Shown here in pieces: positions 54,578 through 64,000 of a DNA stretch of 64,000 bases. The stretch lies in the NCBI GenBank assembly GCA_965225705.1, contig OZ245325.1:1240001-1304000 (forward strand), in the 5' to 3' direction. A model generated the notes under the pieces. That model saw only the letters and a program-made list of their open reading frames with translations. It had not been told where the DNA came from and ran no database searches. This DNA comes from G965225705 sp965225705 (GTDB taxonomy: Bacteria > Pseudomonadota > Alphaproteobacteria > Caulobacterales > Maricaulaceae). The translations under genes were made by a program, and so were the position numbers. Each line of letters starts with the position of its first letter. The first letter of the stretch is position 1.

Positions 54578-55561
54578 ATGCTTGTTCTTGTCACAGGAGC
54601 GGCCGGGTTTATCGGCTTTCATCTCTGCCAGGCCCTTTTAAAACAGGGGCACGAAGTTATGGGTGTTGATAACCTCAATTCTTATTATGATCCTGCCCTG
54701 AAAAAAGCACGTCTGGATCTTCTCAAAAAGCACATCAAATTTTCATTTTTTCAACAGGATATTGCTGATTACGAAACCCTCTCCAGCCTGCCCCGCAAAA
54801 ATGAGATTGAACGTGTTGTTCATCTTGCAGCACAGGCGGGGGTACGCTATTCCCTTGAAAATCCTTTTGCCTACGCGCAATCTAATCTTGTTGGGCACCT
54901 TTCTGTGCTTGAGTTTTGCAGGCATGCTCCCCAAAAACCTGTTCTGATTTACGCCTCCTCTTCTTCTGTTTACGGGGACAATGCCTTTCCTCCCTTTCAC
55001 GAAGATGCAGACATTCATGAACCAGTTTCTCTCTATGCTGCAACTAAAGCTGCAGATGAGCTGATGAGCACGAGTTATGCCCACCTCTTTCGTCTGGAAC
55101 AGATTGGTCTGCGGTTTTTTACAGTTTATGGCCCCTGGGGACGTCCGGATATGGCCTACTGGCTCTTCACGGATAAAATTCTTCGTGGGGAAGAAATTTC
55201 TGTCTTTAACCATGGAAGGCTTAAGCGGGACTTTACCTTCATTGATGATATTATAGAGGGCATTTTAAGTATATTGACAACAAAACCTGACTGGACAGGA
55301 TATAGGCGACCACATAAAATTTATAACCTTGGCAATCATCAGCCTGTGGAACTTTTATACTTCATTGAAACCCTTGAAGATGTTTTACAGAGCCAGGCAA
55401 AAAAGATTTTCAAACCCATGCAGGCCGGAGATGTTCACGAAACATGTGCTGCCATGGATAAAATGATGAGGGACTATGAGTTCATCCCCAAAACTTCCCT
55501 TAAATCTGGTCTAAAGCATTTTGTAGAATGGTATAAAGACTATCATAAAATTTCTTCATAA
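54578..55561 (+). CDS. UDP-glucuronate 4-epimerase-like NAD-dependent epimerase
   Basis: 327 residues, an extended SDR. The GTGxxGxxG-type NAD site VTGAAGFIG is at residues 5-13. ASSSSVYG and YAATKAADE give the Ser/YxxxK site. NLNSYYDPALKKARL and the RPDMAYWLFTDKIL segment match CapI/UDP-glucuronate epimerases, which make UDP-galacturonate for polysaccharide or LPS. The exact sugar is inferred from family signatures, not proven. It lies 5 nt downstream of the HIT gene. Confidence 0.88.
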   Translation: MLVLVTGAAGFIGFHLCQALLKQGHEVMGVDNLNSYYDPALKKARLDLLKKHIKFSFFQQDIADYETLSSLPRKNEIERVVHLAAQAGVRYSLENPFAYAQSNLVGHLSVLEFCRHAPQKPVLIYASSSSVYGDNAFPPFHEDADIHEPVSLYAATKAADELMSTSYAHLFRLEQIGLRFFTVYGPWGRPDMAYWLFTDKILRGEEISVFNHGRLKRDFTFIDDIIEGILSILTTKPDWTGYRRPHKIYNLGNHQPVELLYFIETLEDVLQSQAKKIFKPMQAGDVHETCAAMDKMMRDYEFIPKTSLKSGLKHFVEWYKDYHKISS

Positions 55562-55715
55562 ACTCTCAGAATTCTTATAAAGATATAAGTCAAAATAAGT
55601 TTACTAAATTTATCCATAAAAAAGAAATCAATTAAAAATCTATTTGTTTTATACAAATTATATCGTTTAAGTTTATACAGAGCTAACCATACGTTCATCA
55701 TAAAGATCATAAACT

Positions 55716-58700
55716 ATGACAGATCTCCCGATCTCACCTTCTTTTTTAGCGAAAGCCCTTTGGGAAAGCCAGGCTTCCACCATTATTATGCGTTATGCAG
55801 AAGGAGGAAAAAGTACTGTTTTAGGTGTTAATGAAGCTTTCACAAAATTTTGGGGATATACCAATCAGGAGCTGAAAGGTTCTTATGCTGTGGATCTTCT
55901 CATTGCACCACAATTTAACCAAAAGATCATACAGGATGTACGTACCACTCTTGTTAAAGAAGGTGTTGTGACCTTTGATTCTGCTGTTAAGACAAAAGAT
56001 GGAAAAGTTGTTTACGTACAAATCTGGCTTATTTTGCTTCAGAATAGCACGGAAACCCCCTGTATTTTAGCTGTTAATTTTCCACAAAATGCAGATAGCC
56101 CTTTCTTTACAGAGCAAAACCGTCTTTTAGCACGGGCTGAGCATTTAGCAGGCTTTTCATCCTGGTCTTTTTCCCTAACACAAAAAACTCTTCAGTTTTC
56201 TCATTTTATCAATAAAATTGTAGGAGTAGAAGTTTCGAAAGATCCAGCAGCCTGGCTTAAAACAGCTTTTGACAGCACCTCTCTGCGTCGCCTTAAAAAA
56301 TCCATTCTTCAGTGTCGAAGAACAAAAGCCCCTTTTGAGATTACCCTTCCCTATCGACATAAAAATGGTGAGCCCCGTGATGCTGTTGTTTATGGTGAAG
56401 CAGAGTATGATTTTCAGGGCAATCCTATAAGCATTTTTGGTCTTTTTCAGGATGTGACAGAGCTCAGGCGAGCGCGCATGGCTTTAGGCTCCAACCGTAA
56501 TGCTGCTTTCAGAGATTCCAGTATTGGAACCTTTGATCTTGATATAAAAAATAATGTTTATGCCCTGACACTCCCTGGAAGCATTGTACCACGTGGAACT
56601 TCAGAAAAACCTGGTGTTGGATCTTTAAAGGAGTGGTTAAACAGTCTTCATCCTCTTGATAAAAAAGCCTTTCAGGAAAACCTCCGAATACCTTTCCCCT
56701 CTCAACAGGGGATAGTACTTGAATTACAGATAAGGTCTCCACAAACATCACTGTATCACTGGATTGAAATGCGTTTGACAGCCGAATGTGATTCGGCGGG
56801 GTATGCCCTTAAGATACATGGACTTGTTCTTGATATCCATGCCCGTAAAAAAGCTGAGCATGCTCTTAGCAACCTGCGTCAAAGAAGTGATCTCGCTATC
56901 TCTGCTTCCGGTGTTGGTCTTTGGGACACAGATCTTGAAACAAACACCACCACGATTTCTTCAGAAATCCGTGCTTTTTTCAAACTTCCTCATCATATAA
57001 AAATTGCTCCTGAAAATCTGCGTGATTATATTCACCCTGATGACTTTCCTGGTTTCTGGGCCTCACGTCAAAAAGCGCTCAACAACCCTAAAACCTATGC
57101 CTTTGAATTTGAAATTCGTGCCTACCGTACAGACGGACGTATTATCTGGGTCCATGGGCGGAGTCTTATTGTCCGTAATGAACATGGGCATGCAACAGGG
57201 ATTTATGGTGCCTTAATGGATATTACAGAGCAAAAGCTCTCAAAAATGAGACTTCTTGCCAGCCGTGAACGTTTTCGTGATGCCATCGAATCCACAGGTG
57301 AGTGTATTTTTGAACTTGATAGCAAAAATAACTTTACCTTTGTTTCACGACGGGTCTTTGATATTTTTGGCCGACGCACTTCAGATGTCCTTGGACAATC
57401 TGCAAAACTTTTGTTTGAAGATATTTCCTGGCTTGAAAATGTTGATGATAAAGAGGGAACCATCGAAGCAGAGTGTCATGGTTTTCATGCGCAGAAAAAA
57501 GATCTCTGGCTTATTATCAGAGGCCGTCATTTGCGTGGCAAAAACCATGCCAGCTATGGGTTTAGAGGCTCTATCCTTAACATCACCCACCGTAAGCAGG
57601 ATGAGATTGCCCTTATCAAGGCCAAGCGCAGTGCGGAGGCTGCTGCAGAGGCTAAAGCACGTTTTCTGGCCTCCATGAGTCATGAAATTCGTACACCCCT
57701 TAATGCTATTATTGGCATGACGGAGCTCCTGCTGACCAGGCCACTTGATAAAGAGCAAACACGTTATGCCCAAACACTCCATAAATCAGGGCAGCATCTT
57801 CTGCGCCTTGTGAATGATGTTCTTGAAATTAGCAAACTCAATGCCCATAAAATTCACCTTGAAATGGCACCTTTTAGAATCAGTGAAGAAATGGAAGCTG
57901 TCGGGACTTTGTTTGAAACTCTGGCACAGGAAAAAAATCTTTTTTTACGTGTTTCCATTCCTTCTGATATAAAAAATTCTTATTTTGGTGATGCCGATCG
58001 CTTACGCCAGATTTTAGTAAATCTTCTCAGTAACGCTCTTAAATTTACCTATCAGGGGGGTATTACTCTACGGGTAAAAAAACCTGGACCTCAACATCTT
58101 AACAAACAGGTTCTACGTTTTGAGGTAGAGGATACAGGGGTTGGAATAGCAGAGCAGGATATTCCCCACCTTTTTCAGGAATTCTCTCAAATCGAGTCAG
58201 ACAAAATACACAGTCATGAGGGAACAGGTTTAGGTCTTTCTATCTCATATCGCCTTGTGAAGCTTATGAAAGGAAGAATGGGCGTTCAAAGTCATCTTCA
58301 TAAAGGAAGCCTGTTTTGGTTTGAGCTGCCCTTTTCATGTATGGAAGAAAACTATCTTCTCTCAAAACCTGCCAATCTTTTAGATTCTGTACCTAAAGAT
58401 AACAACACCATATCCCCTATGCATATTCTTATTGCTGAAGACAATCCTGCCAACCAGCTTCTTGCGTCTACTTTGGTGGAAAGCATGGGGCATACATGCA
58501 TGGTGGTTGCCAGTGGATTTGAAGCCATAAAAGCTGTTGAAAACAACAATTTTGATCTTGTTTTGATGGATATTAAAATGCCTGGAATGGATGGGTTTGA
58601 AGCAACGCGTCTTTTGCGTACACTCCCTCAGGGCAAAGACCTTCCTATCGTTGCACAAACCGCGCACGCTTTTTTAGAAGACAAAAACAAGTTCAAGAAA

Positions 58701-59234
58701 ATTGGTATGAATGACCTTCTCATTAAACCTTTTTCCAAAGCATCTTTAAAAGCTCTTTTAAATCGCTGGAATACAGGAAAGCGTACAAATCTTTATAAAA
58801 ATAAATCCAGTCTTTCCTCTGAAACACAGCCTCCTCCTGAACAGATAGATGTTCATAAACCGGAAAAAATGTTAAAAAAACACCAGGCTCAAAAAAAACA
58901 AAAAGAGCCTCTTTTGGATCAAAAAACTGTAGAAGATATAAGTGCAGCAATTGGCTATGAGGCAACACAAAATATCTTTAAAAACTTTGAATCTACCAAC
59001 TCTTCTTTAAAAGACAGCCTTCGTAAAGCTTTTAACCATGGGGACAAAAAAACCATGGCAGAAACAGCCCACGCCCTCAAAGGTGCGGCAGCCAATCTGG
59101 GCTTCAGGCATCTTGCAAGCCTTGTAGGGGTTATGGAGTCCAGACCAGAACACATAACCTCAGAGGATCTGGAAGAGCTCGACAGGGTTTTTGAAGATTC
59201 CTGTGCTGTTTTTAAAAGGAGCAGTATATCTTAA
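55716..59234 (+). CDS. Cytosolic multi-PAS hybrid histidine kinase with REC and HPt domains
   Basis: 1172 residues and no transmembrane segment. About five PAS domains span roughly residues 1-640 (PAS1 1-125, then 130-245, 265-385, 390-510, 515-640). A short coiled coil leads to HisKA with phospho-acceptor His656 (SMSHEIRTPLNAIIG). The ATPase domain shows NLLSNALKFTYQGG and DTGVGIAE. A REC domain starts near 902 with Asp952 (LVLMDIKMPGMDG). An HPt domain ends the protein with His1119 (AHALKGAAANLG). It is a self-contained phosphorelay that would need only a separate output regulator, not visible nearby. The stimulus is unknown; PAS domains suggest redox, light or ligand sensing. Confidence 0.9.
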   Translation: MTDLPISPSFLAKALWESQASTIIMRYAEGGKSTVLGVNEAFTKFWGYTNQELKGSYAVDLLIAPQFNQKIIQDVRTTLVKEGVVTFDSAVKTKDGKVVYVQIWLILLQNSTETPCILAVNFPQNADSPFFTEQNRLLARAEHLAGFSSWSFSLTQKTLQFSHFINKIVGVEVSKDPAAWLKTAFDSTSLRRLKKSILQCRRTKAPFEITLPYRHKNGEPRDAVVYGEAEYDFQGNPISIFGLFQDVTELRRARMALGSNRNAAFRDSSIGTFDLDIKNNVYALTLPGSIVPRGTSEKPGVGSLKEWLNSLHPLDKKAFQENLRIPFPSQQGIVLELQIRSPQTSLYHWIEMRLTAECDSAGYALKIHGLVLDIHARKKAEHALSNLRQRSDLAISASGVGLWDTDLETNTTTISSEIRAFFKLPHHIKIAPENLRDYIHPDDFPGFWASRQKALNNPKTYAFEFEIRAYRTDGRIIWVHGRSLIVRNEHGHATGIYGALMDITEQKLSKMRLLASRERFRDAIESTGECIFELDSKNNFTFVSRRVFDIFGRRTSDVLGQSAKLLFEDISWLENVDDKEGTIEAECHGFHAQKKDLWLIIRGRHLRGKNHASYGFRGSILNITHRKQDEIALIKAKRSAEAAAEAKARFLASMSHEIRTPLNAIIGMTELLLTRPLDKEQTRYAQTLHKSGQHLLRLVNDVLEISKLNAHKIHLEMAPFRISEEMEAVGTLFETLAQEKNLFLRVSIPSDIKNSYFGDADRLRQILVNLLSNALKFTYQGGITLRVKKPGPQHLNKQVLRFEVEDTGVGIAEQDIPHLFQEFSQIESDKIHSHEGTGLGLSISYRLVKLMKGRMGVQSHLHKGSLFWFELPFSCMEENYLLSKPANLLDSVPKDNNTISPMHILIAEDNPANQLLASTLVESMGHTCMVVASGFEAIKAVENNNFDLVLMDIKMPGMDGFEATRLLRTLPQGKDLPIVAQTAHAFLEDKNKFKKIGMNDLLIKPFSKASLKALLNRWNTGKRTNLYKNKSSLSSETQPPPEQIDVHKPEKMLKKHQAQKKQKEPLLDQKTVEDISAAIGYEATQNIFKNFESTNSSLKDSLRKAFNHGDKKTMAETAHALKGAAANLGFRHLASLVGVMESRPEHITSEDLEELDRVFEDSCAVFKRSSIS

Positions 59235-59249
59235 ATTAAGACGGTGTAA

Positions 59250-59315
59250 CCTGTCTCCAAAGGTTTACCGTTAAATTTAAGAGGCTTAAAGACCTAATAC
59301 TTTTTTAGGTTTTTA
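59250..59315. terminator. Terminator region between the kinase and hemY
   Basis: Two stems: about 59249-59277 (CGGTGTAACCT / AGGTTTACCG, one bulge) serving the kinase, and 59292-59310 (ACCTAA / TTAGGT) followed by TTTTTA on the plus strand. The second overlaps the hemY stop region. Confidence 0.55.
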
Positions 59316-60905
59316 TCCAGCTTTCTGTTTTTTTGCTCCAAAAATAGGATCATCACGTCTTTCCTCCATTCCCGGATCATCGGGAGGATGAGAAGAATCA
59401 ATAAAAACAGGAGAAGAAGCTTCCTGTTCTTCTTGTGTAGTGCCCCTTCCCTTTTCATGAGGAGAAGACAGAGAACTGGTCTCTGAAGATAAATCTTCAC
59501 TGTCCTTTTGTTCTGAAACTTTCTTTTCCTTCTGTCCCTTTTCTTCATTCTGAAGAAAAGAAGGTGTGGGGGAATACATGCGCTCAAAACGCTCATGGCG
59601 AGGGTGAATAAGCTCCCCACTCTCCCCGTAAGAGAAAACAAGTCTTGCCCAGTCTTCTTTAAGATATGCAAAGGCAGGACCTTCAGGATCAAGATCAGAC
59701 CAGTCTGGTTCAAAATGTGCCTTTATAGCCCGTTGATTCCAGGACTCTGCCTCTACAACATCCCCCTTTCTCTTTGCTATAAGAGCCATTAATGTGCAAA
59801 AACGTGCAGACAGCTGGCCTGTGTCCTGATGTTCATCAAGAAGAGGCAAAAGTGCCTTATAAGCTTTCTCAGCATCACCAAGCGCTAAGGCCTGTTCTGC
59901 CATAAGCAGACGACTTTCCCGATGGTCTGCATGCATTTCAGCAAGCCCCATCATACGCTCGGCACGATCTTTTATCGTCTCCTGCTCTTTAAGATCACGA
60001 TAGGCGAGAGCCAGAGCGGGGTGCGGCCTTTCTGTCCAGGCAGTCTCAAGAAGATTGGCTGCCTTCCAGGTTTTTCCCTGGGCTGTCAAAAGACGTGCCG
60101 CAAGGGCAGCAGCCGGAGCAAATCCCGGTGCAGACCCTGAAGCTTTTTCAACATTTTGAAGGGCTGTTTGCTGATCACCTTTCATCTCAGCTTCTGCAGC
60201 AAAAGCTGTCAGGAGAACAGTACGGTAACGGCCGGCCTCCTCAGAAGAAAAATGTCCACGTTTTTCTCCTGTTTTTAAAAGTTCAAGGGCCTTATTCCAC
60301 TGACAAGAACGCACAGACAGGTCAAAAAGAGTGTCAAAAGCCCATTTAGTTTTAGGGTTATCCTCTAAAGCCTCTTTGGCATAAAATTCAGCATCCGTAC
60401 CATCACCACGTATAAGGGCCAGTTTACTTAACCCCCTACGGGAGAGCATACTGGTTTTCTTATCATGTGAAAAACTATGATAACGTCTTTGCGCAGAATC
60501 AAAATCCCCACTCTTAACAGACATGCGTGCCTCAATAAGCCTCGCCATAAAAGACTGTTCACCAAGATAATCTTCCGCTTCCAAAGCCTGTTTTCGCGCT
60601 TTATCATGATCCCCTTCAGCTTCAGAAATCATCGCTGATTCCAAAAGGGAGAAACCTTTTTGAAAGCGTGCCAAAGCACGTGAACGCTTTATTTTTGAAG
60701 GTAGGCGAAAAAGAAAATCAAGAAGACGCCACAACAAAGTCAGGACAAGACTTATGACAATAAGGCCGAGAGCAAAAAAGGCGATATTGGTCTGACCCTG
60801 ATATCCCAAAACTTCAAAACGAACAGGCAAAGGATTGGCCAGAACAGCATAAAGGCCAAGACCTGCCAGACATAAAAAAGCAAGAAAAATAAAAAGACGA
60901 ATCAT
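59313..60905 (-). CDS. hemY: HemY-like membrane protein with TPR-type repeats
   Basis: 530 residues. Two N-terminal membrane helices (about 1-22 and 39-62) are followed by a HemY_N-type domain and tetratricopeptide-like helices (DFDSAQRRYHSFS, LTAQGKTWKAANLLETAWTE). The C-terminal 80 or so residues are charged and Ser/Glu-rich. HemY of this kind accompanies hemC and hemD but its role in haem synthesis is unclear; it is not the protoporphyrinogen oxidase also named HemY in Gram-positives. It overlaps the mitofilin-like gene by 4 nt. Confidence 0.88.
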   Translation of the reverse strand: MIRLFIFLAFLCLAGLGLYAVLANPLPVRFEVLGYQGQTNIAFFALGLIVISLVLTLLWRLLDFLFRLPSKIKRSRALARFQKGFSLLESAMISEAEGDHDKARKQALEAEDYLGEQSFMARLIEARMSVKSGDFDSAQRRYHSFSHDKKTSMLSRRGLSKLALIRGDGTDAEFYAKEALEDNPKTKWAFDTLFDLSVRSCQWNKALELLKTGEKRGHFSSEEAGRYRTVLLTAFAAEAEMKGDQQTALQNVEKASGSAPGFAPAAALAARLLTAQGKTWKAANLLETAWTERPHPALALAYRDLKEQETIKDRAERMMGLAEMHADHRESRLLMAEQALALGDAEKAYKALLPLLDEHQDTGQLSARFCTLMALIAKRKGDVVEAESWNQRAIKAHFEPDWSDLDPEGPAFAYLKEDWARLVFSYGESGELIHPRHERFERMYSPTPSFLQNEEKGQKEKKVSEQKDSEDLSSETSSLSSPHEKGRGTTQEEQEASSPVFIDSSHPPDDPGMEERRDDPIFGAKKQKAG

Positions 60906-62182
60906 GGGCTTATCTCCCGGGACTGAGGCGCAGCAAAATCAGGGTGTTGAAAAAAGGTATTAAGATTTTTTTGAGACTCTTCATAAGCCTGAGCTTTATC
61001 ATACCACGCCCCGCTTTCTTTCAGAATATCGGGAGGCAAAGCCTTCATCAGCTGCAAAGCCTCTTCCACATTCCCTGTTTGAAGGGCAAGACGTGTCCGT
61101 GTAATAATATTTTGTGGGGTATTACGTCCTGATCCATCACGGGAATGTAAGTTCACAAAGTCTTTAAGCCTGCCCAGCATACCCGTCTTCTGCCCATGTG
61201 TTTTACTATAGCGACGTACAGCATCCCGTAAAGCCTGTTCAGGAAAATGACGTGCCAAAATCATAGGCTGCATAATCCCTGTATCTGCATAAGGTGTAAG
61301 CGATGTGACATCTGCCTGAGGGTAAGTTTTGATAAAGCGCTCCAAAGCCAGAGAGAAGGGCTGACCAGAGTGAACAGAATCACGCAATATCATAAAAGCA
61401 GCAAGGCGTTGCGTGAAATCTATATTTTGGGCGAAATCTTCTAAACGCTGTTCATCCTTTACAATTCTGTTGAACTCCCCTTCAAGGGTGTCAAGTCTCC
61501 GTGTCTCCTCATCCAGCCTGTCCCGGACCTCCTGTCTGAGACGTGAAAACTCTTCCTCGAATACCGGAGAAGTAACATTTGATGCCAGAGAGGTACCATC
61601 ATCCGGGGTTTTCATGGCCTGCTCTTCCAGTTTGCTAAGCCGGTGTGTCAAATCTGTTACAGCTATGGCGAGGGTTTCAGGCACCATATTTCCCCCCTGA
61701 TCTGCCTGTGCTAAGGTCTGATCCAGAGCATGAAACCTATCCTGTAAAGCCAGTACATCCTTTTTAAGCACCTCAAGAGAATCTGAAATTTCGGCAAAAT
61801 TCTGTGTTTGAGGTGTCTTTGTCTGCTGTTCAATCTGGTTTTGGAGGTGTTTCAGGTCTTCTTCCTGACGTGTAAGGCGTGTTTGAACATCATCTCCCAC
61901 AGCATAAGTTTTCAAAGGCCCTTTCCAAACAGCCCATCCCCCTAAAGCAGCGGCGGCAAGAACAGCCAAAAGTGCCAGAAAAAATCCCAGCCAAAAAACT
62001 TTTAAACCAGAGCGGCCCCGTCTTTGAGAGCCGCCCCCATCTTCTTTGATAACAGGGGAGTCAGAATTTAGTTTTTTACTTTCCATACCCTCCCCATCAG
62101 AAGGTTTGCCCTGAAGATCCCTGTTCTCCCCGTCCTGAGAAACAGAGGCCATGCTTTTATGCGTATTTTTTCTGTTTGTCAT
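60902..62182 (-). CDS. Mitofilin-family inner-membrane protein
   Basis: 426 residues. A charged N-terminus and one membrane helix (about 58-82, FWLGFFLALLAVLAAAALGG) are followed by a long coiled coil (about 95-215) and a helical C-terminus (LLARHFPEQALRDAVRRY). The layout matches the alphaproteobacterial mitofilin/Mic60-like family (COG4223), placed between hemD and hemY in this order. In related bacteria it helps shape inner-membrane invaginations. It overlaps hemY by 4 nt and starts 87 nt after hemD. Confidence 0.85.
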   Translation of the reverse strand: MTNRKNTHKSMASVSQDGENRDLQGKPSDGEGMESKKLNSDSPVIKEDGGGSQRRGRSGLKVFWLGFFLALLAVLAAAALGGWAVWKGPLKTYAVGDDVQTRLTRQEEDLKHLQNQIEQQTKTPQTQNFAEISDSLEVLKKDVLALQDRFHALDQTLAQADQGGNMVPETLAIAVTDLTHRLSKLEEQAMKTPDDGTSLASNVTSPVFEEEFSRLRQEVRDRLDEETRRLDTLEGEFNRIVKDEQRLEDFAQNIDFTQRLAAFMILRDSVHSGQPFSLALERFIKTYPQADVTSLTPYADTGIMQPMILARHFPEQALRDAVRRYSKTHGQKTGMLGRLKDFVNLHSRDGSGRNTPQNIITRTRLALQTGNVEEALQLMKALPPDILKESGAWYDKAQAYEESQKNLNTFFQHPDFAAPQSREISP

Positions 62183-62269
62183 ATCTGCCTTCTCAGCATT
62201 TAGTTCATGTTATATCACAGGTTTTACCCCCTGCCCTGAACAGGAGTTTAAAACCTCTCCCTGTCTTCC

Positions 62270-62980
62270 TCAAGGCCTTATACGCTCAAGAGCGTCTATA
62301 AGAGACATATCAGAGGGATGTTCAGCAATATAGAGGCACGCAAAACGGGGCTTTAAACATTTTTTTACAGCCTGACTTATCACCACAGCCCCCAGAGTTT
62401 CATATGTTGAAATGAGCCCCTGCTGTTCCATCAGCATGCTGAAAACTTCAGCACCACGTGGGGAATGAAAGAGAACAACCTTAAAGGCAGGGTCTTTTAA
62501 AACTTCGGCCATAGCATGGGGCAGTGTCCTGACCGGTGAGGCTTCATAGACGGTACACCGCTCTGCCTTAAACCCTTTTTTCTGAAGGCTGCCAACAAGA
62601 TCACCTGCCAGATGCCGCCCACAAATGTGAAGCAACTGCCCCTTATCAGGATCAAGCCTGTCTTCAAGAACAGACAGAAGATCCCTGCTGTCACCATCTG
62701 CGCTTTCAACCTTTGTAAAACCTGCCGCCCGGGCCTGAGAGGCCGTCGCCTCCCCCACAGTATAAACAGGTTTCTCGCGCGGCAGAGAAAGCTTTAAAGA
62801 CTCCTGAACAGCATTAGGGCTTGTAAACAAAAGGGCCTGCAAAGGCTCTTTGAGCTCAAAGGAGGGAGAGAGAGGATGAATCTCAAAAAGGGGGGCGAGA
62901 ACAGAATGATACCCGCGAAGATGCAAAAGCTTTTCTGTCTTTAAAGCCCCGGGCCTTGCACGTGTAATGATGACCTTCAT
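62270..62980 (-). CDS. hemD: Uroporphyrinogen-III synthase
   Basis: 236 residues. It cyclises and inverts ring D of hydroxymethylbilane. Sequence conservation is low in this family; the call rests on the start MKVIITRARPGALKTEKLL, the FTSPNAVQ segment, LLHICGRHLAGDL and its place 4 nt after hemC. It acts in the cytoplasm directly after HemC. The gene order hemC-hemD-mitofilin-hemY supports the assignment. Confidence 0.88.
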   Translation of the reverse strand: MKVIITRARPGALKTEKLLHLRGYHSVLAPLFEIHPLSPSFELKEPLQALLFTSPNAVQESLKLSLPREKPVYTVGEATASQARAAGFTKVESADGDSRDLLSVLEDRLDPDKGQLLHICGRHLAGDLVGSLQKKGFKAERCTVYEASPVRTLPHAMAEVLKDPAFKVVLFHSPRGAEVFSMLMEQQGLISTYETLGAVVISQAVKKCLKPRFACLYIAEHPSDMSLIDALERIRP

Positions 62981-62984
62981 ACGG

Positions 62985-63968
62985 TTACACTTCCCAAAAG
63001 AGTAAAGCCCCCCCTAAGTCATCAAGAAGACTTTGGGCAAGCTCTCGCCCCAACGCCTCAAGATCAGAAAGAAGAGAAGAGGACTGGGGAGAACGCCCTT
63101 TAAGATCAAGCTCTCTCATACGGCGCCAGCGTTGTGTCCCGTCCGGGCTTAACACCTCACCTGTAAACTTCACATGCTTGCCCTGAAACTCAGCCAAAGC
63201 TGCAACAGGTGTACGGCATGATCCATCCAGAACAGCAAGAAAAGACCGTTCTGTGGCAATAACAGCCTGAGAAGTTACATCATTGAGGGCAGAAACTGCC
63301 TGATATGTTGCCTCATCTCCTTCCCTTATCTGAACACCAATAGCCCCCTGTGCCACAGCCGGGAGCATAGTGAGAGGGTCCATCAGCATGGTCACCTCAC
63401 CTGCAAGCCCCAAACGTTCCAGCCCGGCACAGGCCAGAAAAGCTGCATCCACTTCCCCTCTCCGGATTTTTAAAAGCCGTGTTTCAACATTTCCACGTAA
63501 ATTGACAATACGAAGATCCGGCCGAAGTGCCAGGGCCTGTGCCTGACGGCGCAGACTTGCCGTGCCAATACGGGCCCCATGGGGCAAATCTTCTAAAGAA
63601 GCTGCCTGAGAGGAAATAAAAGCATCACGGGGATCAGCACGTGGTAAAACAGCCGCCCAGGACAAACCCGGAGGGTTTTGAACAGGGGCGTCTTTCATAG
63701 AGTGAACAGCCGCATCAATACGCCCCTCCAAAAGGGCTTCTTCAACTTCTTTGGTAAAAAGTCCTTTGCCACCAGCTTCGATAAGACGCCTGTCCTGAAT
63801 TCTGTCCCCTGTGGTGCGTATAGCAGTAATAGGGAAAAGCCTGTCACCCTCTTCTCTGTTTGCGCCCATTCTCTGACGCAGTTGTCTTTGCACAATACGG
63901 GCCTGTGCCAAAGCAAGAGGCGAACCACGTGATCCAAGCGTAAGAGATGATTGCATAAACAGACTCAT
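62985..63968 (-). CDS. hemC: Hydroxymethylbilane synthase (porphobilinogen deaminase)
   Basis: 327 residues. It polymerises four porphobilinogens using a dipyrromethane cofactor bound to Cys in LDGSCRTPVAA (about 245-255). LGSRGSPLALAQARIVQ and AAVHSMKDAP are family motifs. The start could be the ATG at 63968 or, five codons in, the ATG at 63956 (MQSSLTLG). It is first gene of the haem unit and ends 4 nt before hemD. Confidence 0.96.
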   Translation of the reverse strand: MSLFMQSSLTLGSRGSPLALAQARIVQRQLRQRMGANREEGDRLFPITAIRTTGDRIQDRRLIEAGGKGLFTKEVEEALLEGRIDAAVHSMKDAPVQNPPGLSWAAVLPRADPRDAFISSQAASLEDLPHGARIGTASLRRQAQALALRPDLRIVNLRGNVETRLLKIRRGEVDAAFLACAGLERLGLAGEVTMLMDPLTMLPAVAQGAIGVQIREGDEATYQAVSALNDVTSQAVIATERSFLAVLDGSCRTPVAALAEFQGKHVKFTGEVLSPDGTQRWRRMRELDLKGRSPQSSSLLSDLEALGRELAQSLLDDLGGALLFWEV

Positions 63969-64000
63969 ATGGGTTATGAAAAGACTATGTTTTTACCCTT

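Noticed and set aside
1..64000. tRNA, rRNA, insertion sequences, prophage genes, attachment sites or replication origins
   Set aside because: No T-loop-like tRNA ends, transposase or integrase frames, terminal inverted repeats, rRNA stretches or DnaA-box clusters were seen by eye.

Overview
The window is a contiguous stretch of chromosome from a Gram-negative alphaproteobacterium, most likely Rhodospirillales and probably close to Acetobacteraceae. The evidence is a fused IspD-IspF enzyme, a MipZ division ATPase, the order hemC-hemD-mitofilin-like-hemY, LpxC, a phasin, an Mla-type lipid transport operon with an alphaproteobacterial auxiliary lipoprotein, and a GyrA with the alphaproteobacterial C-terminal insertion. 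The DNA looks AT-leaning by eye (I did not compute GC). That would be low for this family and fits a host-associated or insect-gut lineage, but this assignment is inference. I see no phage, transposase, rRNA, tRNA or CRISPR, and most of the window reads as core genome.

Layout. 0.2-4 kb: a short-chain dehydrogenase, a phasin, a penicillin-binding D,D-carboxypeptidase with a SPOR tail, and a Cu/Zn superoxide dismutase. 4.4-10.9 kb: gyrA, coaD, a periplasmic cyclophilin, a J-domain protein divergent from bolA, a META-domain lipoprotein and a TM2-domain protein. 11-20 kb: a LysE exporter coupled to pyrF, tatABC, the bifunctional proline catabolic enzyme PutA, a GT4 glycosyltransferase and ispDF. 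20.3-37 kb is the accessory-looking surface block: an autotransporter with HAF repeats and perfect tandem repeats, a glutathione S-transferase, mipZ, two very large secreted proteins of the DUF11/SdrD type with homologous N-termini (one ending in a putative outer-membrane barrel), and a Fur-box-preceded TonB-dependent siderophore receptor. 37-50 kb: dapD, a DUF3089 protein without its nucleophile serine, lpxC, hemF, an unknown lipoprotein, ahcY divergent from pdxA-rsmA, the four-gene Mla-type operon and tyrS. 51-59 kb: a small membrane-protein gene interrupted by an in-frame TGA, a DUF2807 protein, a LysE exporter, a CcmI-like protein, a HIT hydrolase with a UDP-glucuronate-epimerase-like enzyme, and a large multi-PAS hybrid histidine kinase. 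59-64 kb: hemY, a mitofilin-family protein, hemD and hemC.

How the genes connect. Envelope functions dominate: lipid A (lpxC), peptidoglycan (dapD, D,D-carboxypeptidase), phospholipid trafficking (Mla-like), glycolipid/polysaccharide sugars (glycosyltransferase, epimerase), Tat export and outer-membrane surface proteins. Heme is a second theme: hemC and hemD early in the pathway, hemF late, hemY alongside, CcmI for cytochrome c, and a Fur-type site for iron uptake.

The best candidates for something undescribed are the paired giant surface proteins (24.8-34.0 kb), the cysteine-bearing tandem repeat linker of the HAF autotransporter, and the TGA-interrupted two-helix protein at 51.1 kb. All coordinates and motifs were read by eye. 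No database search was possible.
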